Positions 34,640 through 46,727 of a DNA stretch of 64,000 bases are shown in pieces. Source of the stretch: Berberis thunbergii (Eukaryota; Streptophyta; Magnoliopsida; Ranunculales; Berberidaceae); assembly GCA_003290165.1 (NCBI GenBank), contig QNQO01000816.1, positions 372,001 to 436,000 of the forward strand, written 5' to 3'. Positions within the stretch are counted from its first letter, which is position 1. Each line of letters opens with the position of its first letter. A program made the translations under genes and the position numbers. Below the pieces are notes generated by a model, which did no database searches, was not told where the DNA came from, and saw only the letters and a list, made by a program, of their open reading frames with translations.

Positions 34640-37600
34640 AAATGAGCTAATATACGTCTTGCATGGTGCAGCCAGAGAGAAGGAGCAATCCAACCGATCC
34701 CGAAAGCGAGTAGTCAAATACCTACGAGCAAAGATTAGATACCAAAAGCCGTCAGCACAACGCGCAAGAACGATGCAGAGGATTTCGACCTTCTCCAATA
34801 AAGACACAAACGGGGTCAACTTCCCGTACAATGATGCCTTAGTGATTTTGGTCATGATAGCTAGGTGGGAAATCAAGATAGTGTTGATCAACATGGGTAG
34901 CTCAGCCAACCTCCTATACCTAATAGTGTTCCTAAGGATGCAGTTCACTAATGAGATGTTCTTACCTAGGGATCAACCAATGGTAGGTTTCATCGGGGAA
35001 CAATGTCGTCCACTGGGGATGATTTAATTACCAATCCAAGTAGGAGAACCAAGAAAGCAACGAGTGTTATTAACAAACTTCCTTGCCGTCGATGATCCTT
35101 CTGCATACAACATGCTGCTCGGGAGACCTTGGATACACAAAATGGGCGCAATCTCCTCAACTATGCACCAATGCTTAAAGAACCATACCGACAATGGTGT
35201 TGGGAGAATTAAAGGAGATCAACTAGCGGCCCGTGAGTGTCATTTCACAATGATTAAAGCTCCCCACAAATAGCAATTATTGCAACAACCGGCGAAGTTT
35301 TCTGAGCAACCTGGTTAGATGAATCCTGACCTTTCGGATGATATATGGTTCCAACTAGCCCACATAATCGACCGAACAGCTAGAAAAAAATCATAGTCTA
35401 CCTAGACAATGAAGAGGAGAAAGTAGTTCAGATTGGCACAAAGATTCGTCCCGAGCTCGACGAGAAACTAATCTAACTGCTGAAAGATAATCAAGATGTT
35501 TTCGCATGGACGATGAATGATATGGTAGGAATAGACCCGTCCGTCATTTCTCATAAATTACAAATGAACCCAGACAAGAAGTTGGTTCGACAAAAAAGAA
35601 ACCCGGTGGCTCCAAAATGTAATCAGGCAATAAACTTAAAAGTGCACTGCCTACTTAATGCAAAAATGATAAGAAGAGCTCACTACCCAGACTGGTTGGC
35701 CAACACAGTGCTAGTAGATAAAAAGAACGGCAAATGGAGGGTATGCGTGGACTACATTGTTTTGAATGAGGCCTACCCAAAAGGCAGTTTCCCACTTCCA
35801 TGAATAGACCAAATAGTGAATGCAACCACCAGACACGAACTGCTTAGCTTTATGGAAGCATACTCCGGGTATAATTTGATACAGATGTATCCTCCCGACC
35901 AAGAATTTTTTTTATAACGGAAAAGGGTACATATTGGTATCGGGTAATGCCCTTCGGATTGAAGAACGTGGGAGCAACATATCAATGGCTAGTGAACAAA
36001 ATGTTCAAAGATCAAATTGGTAAAACAATGAAGGTTTACATCGACGATATGCCTGTTAAAAGCCCATGTTGAGCAAACCACATCACGAATCTCGAGCATG
36101 TTTTCTCCCAAATGTGAAAGTTTAATATGAAATTGAATCCGTAGAAGTGCACCTTTGGATTAGAATTAGGAAAATTCCTCGAGTACATGGTCAATCAAAG
36201 AGGAATCGAGGCCGATCCAAAGCATATACAGGCGTTTCTCAACATGCAGCTTCCCACAAACATAAAAGGTGTACAAAGATTTAATGGAAGAATCGTGGCC
36301 TTGAACATATCCATCTTCAAATCCTCGAACAAATGTTTACCTTTTTTTTTGAATGAAAATAAGAAATTTGAATGGTATGCGGAGTACGAGAAAGCTTTTT
36401 AAAGCCTAAAAGCGCATATATGGGGAGCACATAACTGCTAACTATTCAACACGGGGGAAGCACTGTATATATATTTATCCGTGTCTAACCACGCGGTAAG
36501 CTCAGTGCTAGTACGAGAGGAAAAAGGTGCACAAAACCAATATACTACATCAGCAAAACACTTGCAGATGCAAAAATCAACTATCCAGCTCTAGAGAGAT
36601 TGGCGCTCGCCCTGATTGTGTCTTCAAGAAAACTACGAGCATACTTCCAAGCGCATCCAATCCCGATTATGACAGAACAACCACTTCGGTCGGTATTGCA
36701 CAAACCAAATCTATTAATAAGGACGGTGAAATGGGCAAAAGCTTGGTTTAGTTCGATTTTAGCTATGCCCCTAGAACCGCTATCAAAGCCCAGGCATTGG
36801 CGGATTTCATCGTCTAATTCACATACAGCAACCATCAACAGACGAAAAAAAAATGAAGAAGAGCAAAACAAACTAGTCATCAACGGATGAATCCTCTACT
36901 GTGTTGGAGCATCCAATGAGGCAGGAAGGGGAGTTGGATTAGACCTTACAACTCAGATGGTGTTGCTTTGGAGAAAGCAACAAAATTCAACCTTAAAGCC
37001 TCAAACAATGAAGCTGAGTACAAAGCTGTGATAGCCGAGCTACAATTAACTAAACACTTGGGAATAAATTACATCAATGTCTTTACTTATTCCAAAACTT
37101 GGGAATAAAAGAAATCAATGTCTTTACTAATTCCAAACTGGTAGTTAATCAGCTAAATGGTGAATACCAAGTCAAAGACTCTCGAATGCCACCAAAAAAA
37201 CATTGAATTGATAGAAGGCTTCCAGACTACGATCATTCAACGGTTCGCAATGATGGAGAACAAAAGAGTCGGCGAACTGACAAAGGAACCATCAATAGCT
37301 AAAAAGAATGATAATCCACTCGTCATGATGCAAAGAAGCTCCATACTTGACAACTAAATGGAAGAAGCATGCGCCAAAAATCAAGAGAATTAATGGACAA
37401 CTCCAATCCTGGCGTATATATCAAACAGATAATTCCCAACAAATAAGATGGAGACCATAAAACAACAAAATCGGGCTGAATGATAAACAATGATTAACAA
37501 CAGACTCTACAGAAGGTCTACCACGAATCCATTGCTAAGGTGCCTTTTACCAAAAGATGTTGAATATGTCCTGCAAGAGATCCACCACGGTACACGCGAA

Positions 37601-38500
37601 AATCTCCCAAGGGGAAGAATGTTGGCCCATAATGCACTCACACTAGGATACTACTAGCAAACGATGAAAGCAGATGCTCAAAAACTCATTTGCACATGCG
37701 ACAAGTTCCAAAGATTTTCCCCGTACACTCACATGCAAGGAAAAAATCTGATCCTTGTGAGTAGCCCCTAGCCATTTGCGCAGTGGGGAATGGACATCAA
37801 GGACCACTCCCCATGTCCGACAAAATGAAGTTTCTCCTCGTAGCAGTAGACTACTTTACGAAATGGGAAGAAGTAGAGACTTTAGCGAAAGTTTCTTTGG
37901 AAAGACGTATTATGCAGATTTGGGATCCAAGGGTAATTTTCACGGACAACGGAAAATAATTCAAATGCAAAATGATCAAGGAGCTATGTAAAAACCTGAA
38001 TATCCAGCATCACTTCTCAGCATCTTCCATCCACAAGAAAACGGGAAAGCTGAGGTCACCAACAGGACAATCTTGGAAGATATCAAAAGAAGGCTCGAAG
38101 CAGAGAAAGGATTGTGGACATCCGAGTTGCCTGGCTTCATTTGGGCATATATAACAACAAAGAAAACTCCAAACAAAGAAACCCTTTTCGCCCTCACATA
38201 CAGATCTGAAGCAATGATACTCGTGGCGATCAGTATGCCAACGTTCTGAATCAAAGAATTCCTCGCTCAAGATAACATCGATGCACTAAGAGTCGGACTA
38301 GACCTCTTCGAAGAAAAGCGAGAAACGGTTTCTATCAAAACAGCGACCTACCAACAACGTATGACAAGATATTACAATAAGATGGTAAGAATCCACACTT
38401 TTGACATCAGTGATTGGGTAATCCGGAAGGTCCACATCAACACAAAGGAACTAGGCGCATGCAAGCTAAACCCAAATTGAGAAGGACCAACAGCCCATCA
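34640..38500 (+). pseudogene. Tat-type pol remnant: protease, RT, two RNase H, integrase
   Basis: Protease (34800-35150): VLINMGSSANLLYL has Asn (codon at 34890) where the catalytic Asp of D-T/S-G should be, then LLGRPWIHKMGAISSTMHQC. RT (35513-36400): LANTVLVDKKNGKWRVCVDY, later VYIDDMPVKS with a YIDD box at 36036-36050. RNase H (36410-36700): ALYIYLSVSNHAVSSVLV, ISKTLADAKINYPALERLAL. Second RNase H (36880-37200): VGASNEAGRGVGL, FNLKASNNEAEYKAVIAELQ. Integrase: zinc-binding part 37540-37730, WGMDIK (37785), FTDNG (37935), and the block HPQENGKAEVTNRTILED at 38030-38085, read across two frames, which keeps the third catalytic acidic residue. Frequent stops; many frame changes. Confidence 0.88.
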
Positions 38501-38739
38501 CAATCGCCAATGAAGTAGCAAACACTTTCCTACACATCAATCTTAGAAGGCCAGCAAAACTTCTCGGTGCAGCCGAGATAGGACGAGAAGTGGGAATCAG
38601 GCAATCACGAAGTCTTGGCAACAATAGGAGAAACAGAGAGTTTGAAGCCCCGAGCTCGAGTAATAACTCGATCTTCTAGTGTCGGGTCGTACTTGAAGTC
38701 ATCCAAGGTCTAAGTATTCTTCAGATTCTTAGTCTGCTA

Positions 38740-40000
38740 AAGACCAAGCTAAAGCACTTTATTTTCAATTATGTGAGAGTCGTCAATCATAAAGTCAGTA
38801 GAAACGTGCAAACCGTACGAGGAAACAAGAATCTTCTCATGGTTGTCTAAAAGACGAGAAATTTCCTTATTGCTCCTTTCAAGAACTCGATTTACTTCCT
38901 CATCTTCTCGGGCAGAAGAGTCATCTTTCAAACCACGACCTCCTTTTCGGAGAAAAGCAGGAGGGAAGGGAGCCTTAGTGGCCTCACAAACCGATGTGGC
39001 AAGTTTTTTTTTTCTTCAAGACGGGACTAAAACTAATTGCCAACATCTTAGAAGGGCTGGGAGGCCTGGGAATTTTCTTCTTCCTAACAATCGAGCCAGT
39101 ACTCCCAGAACATGTGACAACGACAGAAGCAATTCGGCCTACAAGTTCGTCAACAAAACTCTCTTTACAGCCGACATCCACATCACCAGCACATGCAACA
39201 GTTACCTCCAAGGCACGACCTACAATAGGCTCTGCGCGATCCACCTCGCTCTACGAATACAACCCACTACGGATAATGGCATTCGTAGTAAGGAAATCTT
39301 CCACCAAGACTCGGGGAAGCTTGCCAAATTGACTACAAAACTCTTGGTCTTCCAATGATAGTACAACTCTACCCTCTTAGGCTATCGTTATGTCTATAGA
39401 ATTTGATTTCAGCACAAACTAAAATAATTGGAAGAAAGGGACGCATACAACCAGTGCCTCGACCAACCCTCATACTCCTCTCGTAGACCCTTGAAACAAG
39501 ATGGATAGCGAAGACACTAGGTGCGATTAACATTTACACTAAACCCCAACAATGAATGCAAGACCCTAACATTCATAGGGATACCAGATGTGAGAGCCCT
39601 TGCTAAGGTCGCAATCTTCACCTTCCAACCGTTAGGAACCAGCTGGACAAAGTGATGCCCACAAAGTCTAAGTACTCCAGCCAGACGATCTCCGGGAGCC
39701 GGAAGCCTAAAGCCTAAATGAAACATACTAGGGTACATAGCGATATACCCATGCTTTAGACGACAATTACTGTCGCCATCTTTGGGGAGAATGATTTCTT
39801 GATCTGCCAACAACGAATAATCGTGACGAATGTTATCAAAAATCGCATGCGTCTCTCGCTTAGACGAAAATAAAGCTTCACAAGCATCAAGAACATCGCC
39901 ACTCAAAACCTTGAAGCTAGACATGATTGCAAAGCAAAAATGAGAAATAAAAGGAATCAACAACTTGAAATTGAAAAGGTGTAAAAGGGAAAAACCCCGA
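38740..40000 (-). pseudogene. Antisense ORF of Tat-type element (putative gypsy-type transposon domain)
   Basis: The minus strand carries a 148-codon open frame (39517-39963). From an inner Met it reads SSFKVLSGDVLDACEALFSS, then GYIAMYPSMFHLGFRLPAPG, VPNGWKVKIATL and VRVLHSLLGFS. The pattern of a conserved (G/F)RLPLP-type block followed by PNGW matches the plant 'putative gypsy type transposon' domain (PF04195) found in antisense ORFs of Tat-lineage elements. Further down, 39244-38984 carries RKKKIPRPPSPSKM and 38931-38749 a polar, coiled-coil-like segment, as in the tail of such proteins. It sits between integrase and the 3' LTR. Function of these proteins is unknown. Broken into at least three frames here. 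Confidence 0.65.
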
Positions 40001-40240
40001 ACTCAACTCCTTCTTTTATAAGGACGAGCAGTGAATGGTCTACTCTTGGGAGAACATACAAGATATGACAGTCGCACAAAATCCCAAAATCATGTTGAAA
40101 TGAGCAGGCGGATGGAACTTCAGAGAGATAGCAGCAACAACAGATAGTAAGAACACTAAATGCGTCGTAATGTTGAAATCGAAAACCAAACCACCACATA
40201 GCTAGTGGATACATGAACTTACCCACTAACTAAGGGGGAG

Positions 40241-40783
40241 TAGTTGGTGATACATAAAAATAGATCGACATCGTGGCCATACACGTGGCATAAAACATCC
40301 ATCACGAGGATCTGGCCCCTCATCTACTGAGCCAACTCGTAAACCCAAGAAAGTTAAAATCAATCAAAAAGGCCCAAACAAGGCCATTACAAGAAGACAT
40401 AATCGAAGCCCAAATCCAAGCCCGACATGAGTTCTCTCATAAAGAAAAGGAACGTTGCACAAAAAAGATTCGTGGAGAAAATTATGCTTCCACGGACGCA
40501 TCTCCAAAAAGAAGGAGATTGTTAGAGGAAACATCTCCTTCCATTGTGCCTCACATGTTTAAGTCACGCAGAGAATTAACCACGACCATTGTAAAAGGTA
40601 AGGGGAACATTCGACAAAGGTATGCAACTTTAACTGAGTTTTGTCCATATTTTCTTCATTCTTCAAACAGAGTTGTTGACTTAAGCATCGGAATGCCTTC
40701 GGCCACCAAAAATGGTGGTTTTTGACAGTTTAACATCTGTTTTGCAGGTCAAATTCATAGGAAGACGTGATTTGGACGCATCA
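40241..40783 (+). repeat. 3' LTR of the Tat-type element
   Basis: Pairs with 33359-33923 and ends GGACGCATCA, followed by the AATGA duplication. It directly follows the polypurine tract AAGGGGGAG. The extra bases at its start (TAGTTGG before TGATACAT, versus TGTTGATACAT in the 5' copy) leave the first few bases uncertain. Confidence 0.9.
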
Positions 40784-41135
40784 AATGATATCATAGGCCT
40801 TGCAAAAATGTATTGTTTTATGTTGTAGGAACAAAATGGCATGACGGTTGCGTGATGGAAAGGCTTTGAATGTTTTTCATTTGAAGAACTTGATGGAGGT
40901 GTTATAAAACACCAAATTTTCTATTTGTTCTTATATGACTTTTTTTTTTTTTTTTTTTTATAGAAATTAACTTAATTTTTTTTTTATATTTTTGATTGGA
41001 TAAGTTATTGTCACAACAAAAGAACAAAGTGTGTTTGGGGATTGTTGGTGGTCATTGTTTTGTGGTTGATTTTCTTTTTAGAACATTTTAGAATTTAGGT
41101 TGTTGGTAGAACATAATTAGCTTGTTGTTTTATTG
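40784..41135. other. Host spacer with long T tracts
   Basis: Continuation of the segment interrupted at 33358. T-rich runs lie at 40930-40951 and 40976-40986. No gene. Confidence 0.6.
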
Positions 41136-41502
41136 TGTAACACCCTTGTGTAAATGAGTTGTGAGGCTGACATGTTACCTTGAGTGGGCGAGAAAAGATT
41201 GATATACTACCTAGGTGTCATAGTCCTAAATTATCTGGGTGAGAGAAGAGAATGTGCAACTTATGTACGAGTTTGTATCCCTTGGTATGGTGCGTTTTAA
41301 ATCCGTGAGGATAGTTAGGCTAAAAAAACACAATATTATACAATGTGGACCGGGTCATTAAAAAATGATATCAAAGTCGGATCCAACCAGAAGTGTTCCA
41401 ACGAGGACATTGTCTCCCTAAGGGGAGTGAATTGTAATAGCCTTGTATGGGTGGGCTGTGAGGGAAGGGAATAAATTACTTATGACGAGTTTGTATCCCT
41501 TG
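41136..41502 (+). mobile_element. TRIM-like non-coding LTR element, right side truncated
   Basis: A first LTR (41136 to about 41363) starts TGTAACACCC. It is followed by a tRNA-Met-like primer site TGATATCAAAGTC (41366-41378, versus TGGTATCAGAGC), only ~69 bp of interior, a polypurine stretch AAGGGGAGTGAA (about 41420-41431), then a second LTR start TGTAATAGCC at 41433. The second copy repeats ACGAGTTTGTATCCCTTGG of the first (about 41268 and 41485) and breaks off near 41502 where copia LTR sequence begins. Two LTRs around so short a non-coding interior is the layout of a terminal-repeat retrotransposon in miniature. Relation to a named TRIM family (such as Cassandra) was not established. Confidence 0.65.
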
Positions 41503-42261
41503 GGGGTACCACTCTTTTATGAGGAGGGGAGAGATAGGCCCTCGCGCCGCCGTCCGTCGGGTCGGGTCATTTAGATAGCAAAACAATTTTTTGCTGAAAT
41601 TTTATTTAAACGAAAAAAAATTTCTGAAGAGGACTGAGTCCAAACGGTCTCTCTAGACCACGTCTTGGCTCCGTGATTTTTGGCAAAAAATCCGCCACCA
41701 TATCTTCTCCACGACCCACGACTTGATCCTGCCAATGAACCTAGTCTTTATCTCGTTTTTTGATTGTATGTTTTATACCTATAAATACCATCTCTTTGTT
41801 TAGAGTTTAATACACAAAACAAAAGCAAAAGAGAAATAACAGAGTTCAAGAAAACGATTTTCTGCTTTTAGTTTATGCTTCGTACAGAGTTCTTGCAAAA
41901 AGGCTTTCGAGTTTCTGCTTCCAGCAAGCAGTTTTCGTACAGAGTTTATTGCAAACAGTTCTAGCTTTCTCTGTTTATGCTTTTTGTTTGTTGCTGCTTT
42001 ATTTCCTGGTGATTCCGAGTAAATAAGGAGATTTAGGGTGATTTGTATACCGTTCAATTATTGTGCAATTTTTGAACGAGATAGAGAAGATTCTGGGCAG
42101 TTTTATCCTGGGGACGACGGGGCTACGAAACTGCTCGCACAATTTTGGGCAGAACCGCGAAACGTCTTAAAGAGAGCGACCTAGTCCGCGACTCAACCCA
42201 AGCAAAAATTGGTACCATCGTTCCTTCTTTTATTTTCGAATTTACAGCATATTTATCAACA
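41501..42261 (+). repeat. 5' LTR (truncated) of the copia element
   Basis: Matches 46909-47607. It carries a ~70-bp segment (41625-41697) absent from the 3' copy, while the 3' copy has extra GC-rich sequence near 46945-46990. Confidence 0.9.
41780..41789 (+). promoter_or_regulatory. TATA box in copia 5' LTR
   Basis: CTATAAATAC lies in the LTR upstream of the transcribed part and is conserved in the 3' LTR at 47124-47133. It is the likely LTR promoter element; the start site is not determined. Confidence 0.6.
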
Positions 42262-42279
42262 ATTTTAAGACGAATTTCT

Positions 42280-43128
42280 ATGTCTGCCATGAATTCAATT
42301 ACTGAAATTGCTGCTAAAGACCTTAATAGGCCCTTTCGTTTTGAGGGCCAACACTTTAAAAGATGGAGACAAAAGATGTTGTTTTTTCTAACAACACAAA
42401 AGGTTGCATATGTTTGTGATACTGAAAAACCTACCATGCCTGCTGAACCTACTGAAACCCAAACTAAAGAATTAGACCGTTGGATTGAAAATGATTTTTT
42501 ATGTAAAAATTTTATCCTGAATGGTCTGTCTGGTGATCTTTATGATTATTAATGTACTGAACAAACTGCAAAACATATTTGGGAAGACCTTAGAAAGAAA
42601 TATGACACTGAGGAGGCTGGCACAAAGAAATATGCTGTCAGTCGCTATCTGAAATTTCAAATGACTGATGATAAATCTGTGGAAACCCAATCACACGAGC
42701 TTCAAAAGATTGCTCATGAAATTATATCTGAGGGAATGACTTTAGATGAGCAATTTCAAGTAGCTGTTGTGATAGACAAATTGCCCCCTAGCTGGAAAGA
42801 TTTTAAGAATGTCCTTAGGCATAAAACTAAAGAGTTTTCCCTAGAAAGCCTGATAACCCGACTTCGTATTGAAGAGGAAGCCAGGAAACAAGATCAAAAA
42901 GAGGAAGTTCTGATTATTTCAAACCATAAGAAGTCTACTCCTGTTTCTCTGAAACCCAATGGAAAGACAATGAAAAATCAGAATAACAATAAAATCGGAA
43001 CCATCAGAATCGGAACAATCAGAACCGCAACCATCAGAATCAGAATCCTCCGCGAAATCAGAATGGACAGAAACATCCCTCCAAGAATGATTCAGCACAG
43101 TTCCTTTGCTACACCTGTGGTAGCCTAG
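42280..43128 (+). pseudogene. Copia gag, broken
   Basis: From ATG at 42280: SAMNSITEIAAKDLNRPFRF, HFKRWRQKMLFFLTTQ, WIENDFLCKNFILNGLSGDL, the usual start of plant copia gag (UBN2-type). A stop (TAA) at 42550 interrupts after YDY; the same frame resumes as CTEQTAKHIWEDLRKKYD. 42661-42960 reads DEQFQVAVVIDKLPPSWKDF and NVLRHKTKEFSLESLITRL. Near 42975-43080 the frame shifts inside an NRN-rich tract, so the zinc knuckle CYTCGSLGHMARNC (about 43108-43149, CX2CX4HX4C intact) is read in the pol frame. Gag assembles the virus-like particle that holds element RNA. Confidence 0.9.
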
Positions 43129-43133
43129 GGCAT

Positions 43134-45101
43134 ATGGCCAGGAACTGCCGGAATGGATCTCGCCCTGCACCTCAGGCGAATCTAACTGAAGACCAACTTA
43201 TTGCCATGATCTCTGAGATCAATTTTGTTGGTGGAACCGAGGGATGGTGGGTCGACACTGGTGCTTCTCGACATGTATGCTATGATCGAGGAATGTTCAA
43301 GTCCTATTCTGAAGCTGAGGACAAGAAAGTGTTGTTGGGTGATTCCCACTCCACTATAGTTGCTGGAACTGGAACAGTAGAACTGAAGTTTACCTCTGAA
43401 AAGACAGTTATCCTGAAAGACGTCTTGCATACTCCAGAGATGAGAAAGAATCTAGTATCTGGTTTTCTTCTGAACAAGGCTGGGTTTACTCAAATTATAG
43501 GGGCTGATTTATATACCATCACAAAGAATAATGTATTTGTGGGGAAAGGGTATGCTACTGATGGGATGTTTAAGTTAAATGTTGAAGTGAATAAAATTTC
43601 TAGTTCTGCTTACATGTTGTGCACTTTTAATATCTGGCATGCTAGACTTTGTCATGTTAATAAACGTATTATTAAAAACATGAGTAACTTAGGACTAATT
43701 CCAAAATTGTCCTTAAATGATTTTGAAAAGTGCAACTATTGTAGTCAAGCTAAGATAACCAAAACACCACATAAATCTGTAGTTAGAGAATCTGAACCTT
43801 TAGATTTGATACACTCAGATATATGTGAACTTGATGGTATCTTGACTAGAAATGGAAAACGTTATTTTATTACGTTTATTGATGATTGTTCTGATTATAC
43901 TTTTGTTTATTTAATGAAAAATAAAAGTGATGCCTTTGACATGTTTAAATTATTTTTGACTGAAGTTGAAAATCAATATAATAGAAAGATTAAGAGACTT
44001 AGAAGTGTTAGAGGCACTGAATATGATAGCAGTACTTTCATAGAGTTTTATAATTCTCAAGGAATTATTCATGAAACAACTGCAACATATTCTCCTGAGA
44101 TGAATGACAAAGCTGAAAGGAAAAATAGAACTCTTACCGAGTTAGTAGTTGCCATAATGCTTAACTCCGGTGCTGCATCGCACTGGTGGGGAGAAATTAT
44201 CTTAACAGTCTATTATGTGCTAAATAGAGTCCCCAAATCGAAAAGTAAAACATCGCCCTATGAAATTCTGAAAAATAGACAACCAAACCTGTCTTATTTG
44301 AAAACTTGGGGTTGTTTAGCTTATGTTAGAATTCCTGATCCTAAAAGGAACAAGCTTGCTAGTAGGGCATATGAATGCGTATTCATAGGATACGCCATGA
44401 ATAGCAAAGCTTATAGATTCTATAATCTTAAAGATCAAGTTATTATAGAATCAAACGACGTTGACTTTTATGAAGATAAATTTCCTTTTATTTCGAGGAA
44501 TAGTGGAGGTACATCATCAAACAACTTACCCTTGATCAGGGTAAATGAAACTGATAAAGCCACAGAATCTGAGCCAAGAAGAAGTAAACGGAAACGAACT
44601 TCTAAAAACTTTGGCCCCGATTACTATGTCTTTTCAGTCGAAGAGGATCCCCTTAGTTTTCAAGAGGCCCTATCCTCTATAGATGCCAATTTTTGGGAAG
44701 AGGCTATCGATGATGAAATGTACTCTCTTGAGTCTAACAGAACTTGGCACTTAGTCGATTTGCCACCAGGTTGTAAGACAATAGGATGTAAATGGGTATT
44801 AAAGAAGAAATTGAAACCCGATGGTAATGTTGACAAGTTCAAGGCTCGTCTCGTAGCCAAAGGGTATAGACAGAGAGAAAATGTTGATTTCTTTGATACA
44901 TATTCTCCTGTAACCAGGATTACATCTATTCGAGTGTTAATTTCTCTTGCTGCAATACATAACCTAGTTTTGCACCAAATGGACGTTAAGATTGCGTTTC
45001 TTAATGGTGATTTGGAAGAAGAAATTTACATGGACCAACCTGAAGGTTTTGTTATTCCAGGACAAGAACATAAAGTTTGCAAACTAGATAAGTCACTTTA
45101 G
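43134..45101 (+). pseudogene. Copia pol, long open segment: protease, integrase, RT start
   Basis: 655 codons without a stop. Protease: WWVDTGASRHVCYD (DTG intact, ~43248). Integrase: zinc-binding HARLCHVNKR...CNYCSQAKITK, HSDICELDG (first Asp kept), then RLRSVRGTEYDSSTF, where relatives have S-D-R-G; the second catalytic Asp is Val (about 44010), and AERKNRTL keeps the third acidic residue. GKxxxPYEILKNRQPNLSYL-type block and the KRTSKNFGPDYY linker follow. RT starts with WEEAIDDEMYSLESNRTWHL, KARLVAKGYRQRENVDFFDT and HQMDVKIAFLNGDLEEEIYM (first RT Asp kept). The frame stops at 45101 (TAG after DKSL, normally followed by YGLKQAP). Except for integrase, catalytic residues look intact. Confidence 0.93.
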
Positions 45102-46188
45102 GGTTTAAAACAAGCTCCAAAACAATGACATGAGAAATTTGATAATCTAGTTATCGCACATGACTTTAAAGTGAACAAAAGTGACAAATGCATTTACTAT
45201 AAAGCTGAAAATGGCATTTGCACTATAATATGTCTGTATGTGGATGACTTACTAATCTTTGGTTCTAATATCCATGCCGTGAATAAAGTGAAAGCTTTAT
45301 TGTGTGCAAATTTTGATATGAAAGACCTTGGAGAAGCGAGTGTAATCATGGTATCAAGATTACTAGGTCTGAAAAGGGAATTTATTTGGATCAATCTCAC
45401 TATATCGAGAAGATCCTAAATAAATATAATTACTCTGACTGTAAACCTGCATGTACTCCTTATGACTCTAGTGTAAAGTTGTTCAAGAACACCGGTGACG
45501 GTGTTAGACAATCGGAGTATGCAAGCATCATTGGTAGTCTTAGATATGCTACCGATTGCACTAGACCCGACATAGCTTACGCTGTTGGATTACTATGCAG
45601 ATTTACAAGTAGACCTAGTATAGAGCATTGGCATGCAATTGAACGGGTCATGAGGTACCTGAAGAGGACTAAGAACCTCGGATTACATTATCAGAAGTTT
45701 CCTGCTGTCCTTGAAGGATATAGCGATGCTGATTGGAACACCCTTTCAGATGACTCCAAAGCCACCAGTGGCTATATTTTCAATATAGCTGGTGGAACTG
45801 TTTCTTGGAAATCAAAGAAACATACCATTTTGGCATAGTCCACGATGGAGTCAGAGATTATAGCACTAGCCACGGCTAGTGAAGAAGCAGGTTGGTTAAG
45901 AAACCTGCTAGCAGAGATCCCTTTATGGGAAATACCGATTCCAGCTGTCTTGATCCATTGCGATAGTACCGCGGCTATTGCAAAAATACAGAACCGTTAT
46001 TATAACGGCAAGAAACGACAAATACGTCGTAAGCACAACACAGTTAGAGAGTTTCTATCTACTAGTGCTGTGAGAGTGGATCATGTACGAACTGATGCAA
46101 ACTTAGCTGATCCTTTGACGAAAGGATTAGCCAGAGAGAAGGTTTTCAAAACCTCGAAAGGAATGGGACTAATGCCCTTAGTTTTATG
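45102..46188 (+). pseudogene. Copia RT C-terminus and RNase H, broken
   Basis: GLKQAPKQ is followed by a stop near 45128, then CLYVDDLLIFGS at about 45232-45267 with the YVDD box. A frameshift near 45345 moves the reading frame; YIEKILNKYNYSDCKPACTP and SLRYATDCTRPDIAYAVGLL follow (45386-45838). RNase H: EGYSDADWNTLSDDSKATSG, then a TAG at 45838 just before STMESEIIALATASEEAGWL, HCDSTAAIAKIQ and ADANLADPLTKGLAREK-like sequence (DANLADPLTKGLA) ending at 46188. All four RNase H acidic positions seem present but are split between frames. Confidence 0.92.
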
Positions 46189-46727
46189 AGTTATTCACGA
46201 TGGTAACCCAACCTATAGACTGGAGATCCCAAGAAATAGGTTCAATGGGTAATAACAAGTCGTAAATGATATGATGTGAATCATGCTGACAAAATAGCAA
46301 TCCCATTCCTAGATTAAAGCATGAACTCCTGAAGCGATAGTAGGATGAGTTAAAAACTCTTAATGAGGTCTATACTCTATGTGGAGTGGAGTACCTAGCT
46401 ATAGGAGTACTCTTGATAGACTCACCTAAGTGATTGTGGAAGTTTGGCCACTTCCTATGGAATTTGTGGGCAAAATTCCTAGAGCCTTCACTACACTGGG
46501 ATATACGTGCATGGCCGTAAAGCACGTGCTTTTTAGACTTCACCCTGGTAAGGTTGTGCGTGTAATGTCTGTTAGAAATAGAGTTCAAAACTACGAGTTA
46601 CTCTAGTATATTCTAAAGCATGAACACTACGCAAGAGTTCAAGTCGAAAGACACTTTTGTTTATGCACAATCTTATATTTTAAAGATTGCTCGATGAAAA
46701 TTGTTTTTAAAAATCCAAGTGGGGGAT

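Larger units (their letters stand above)
33359..40783 (+). mobile_element. Tat-type Ty3/gypsy retrotransposon, full length, dead
   Basis: A 7.4-kb element: 5' LTR 33359-33923, primer site from 33927, gag, protease, RT, RNase H, a second RNase H, integrase, an antisense coding region, polypurine tract (AAGGGGGAG, 40232-40240) and 3' LTR about 40241-40783. The duplicated AATGA at both ends confirms the boundaries. An extra RNase H between the RT-linked RNase H and integrase is a known mark of the Tat lineage. Stops in every domain rule out activity. Confidence 0.93.
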
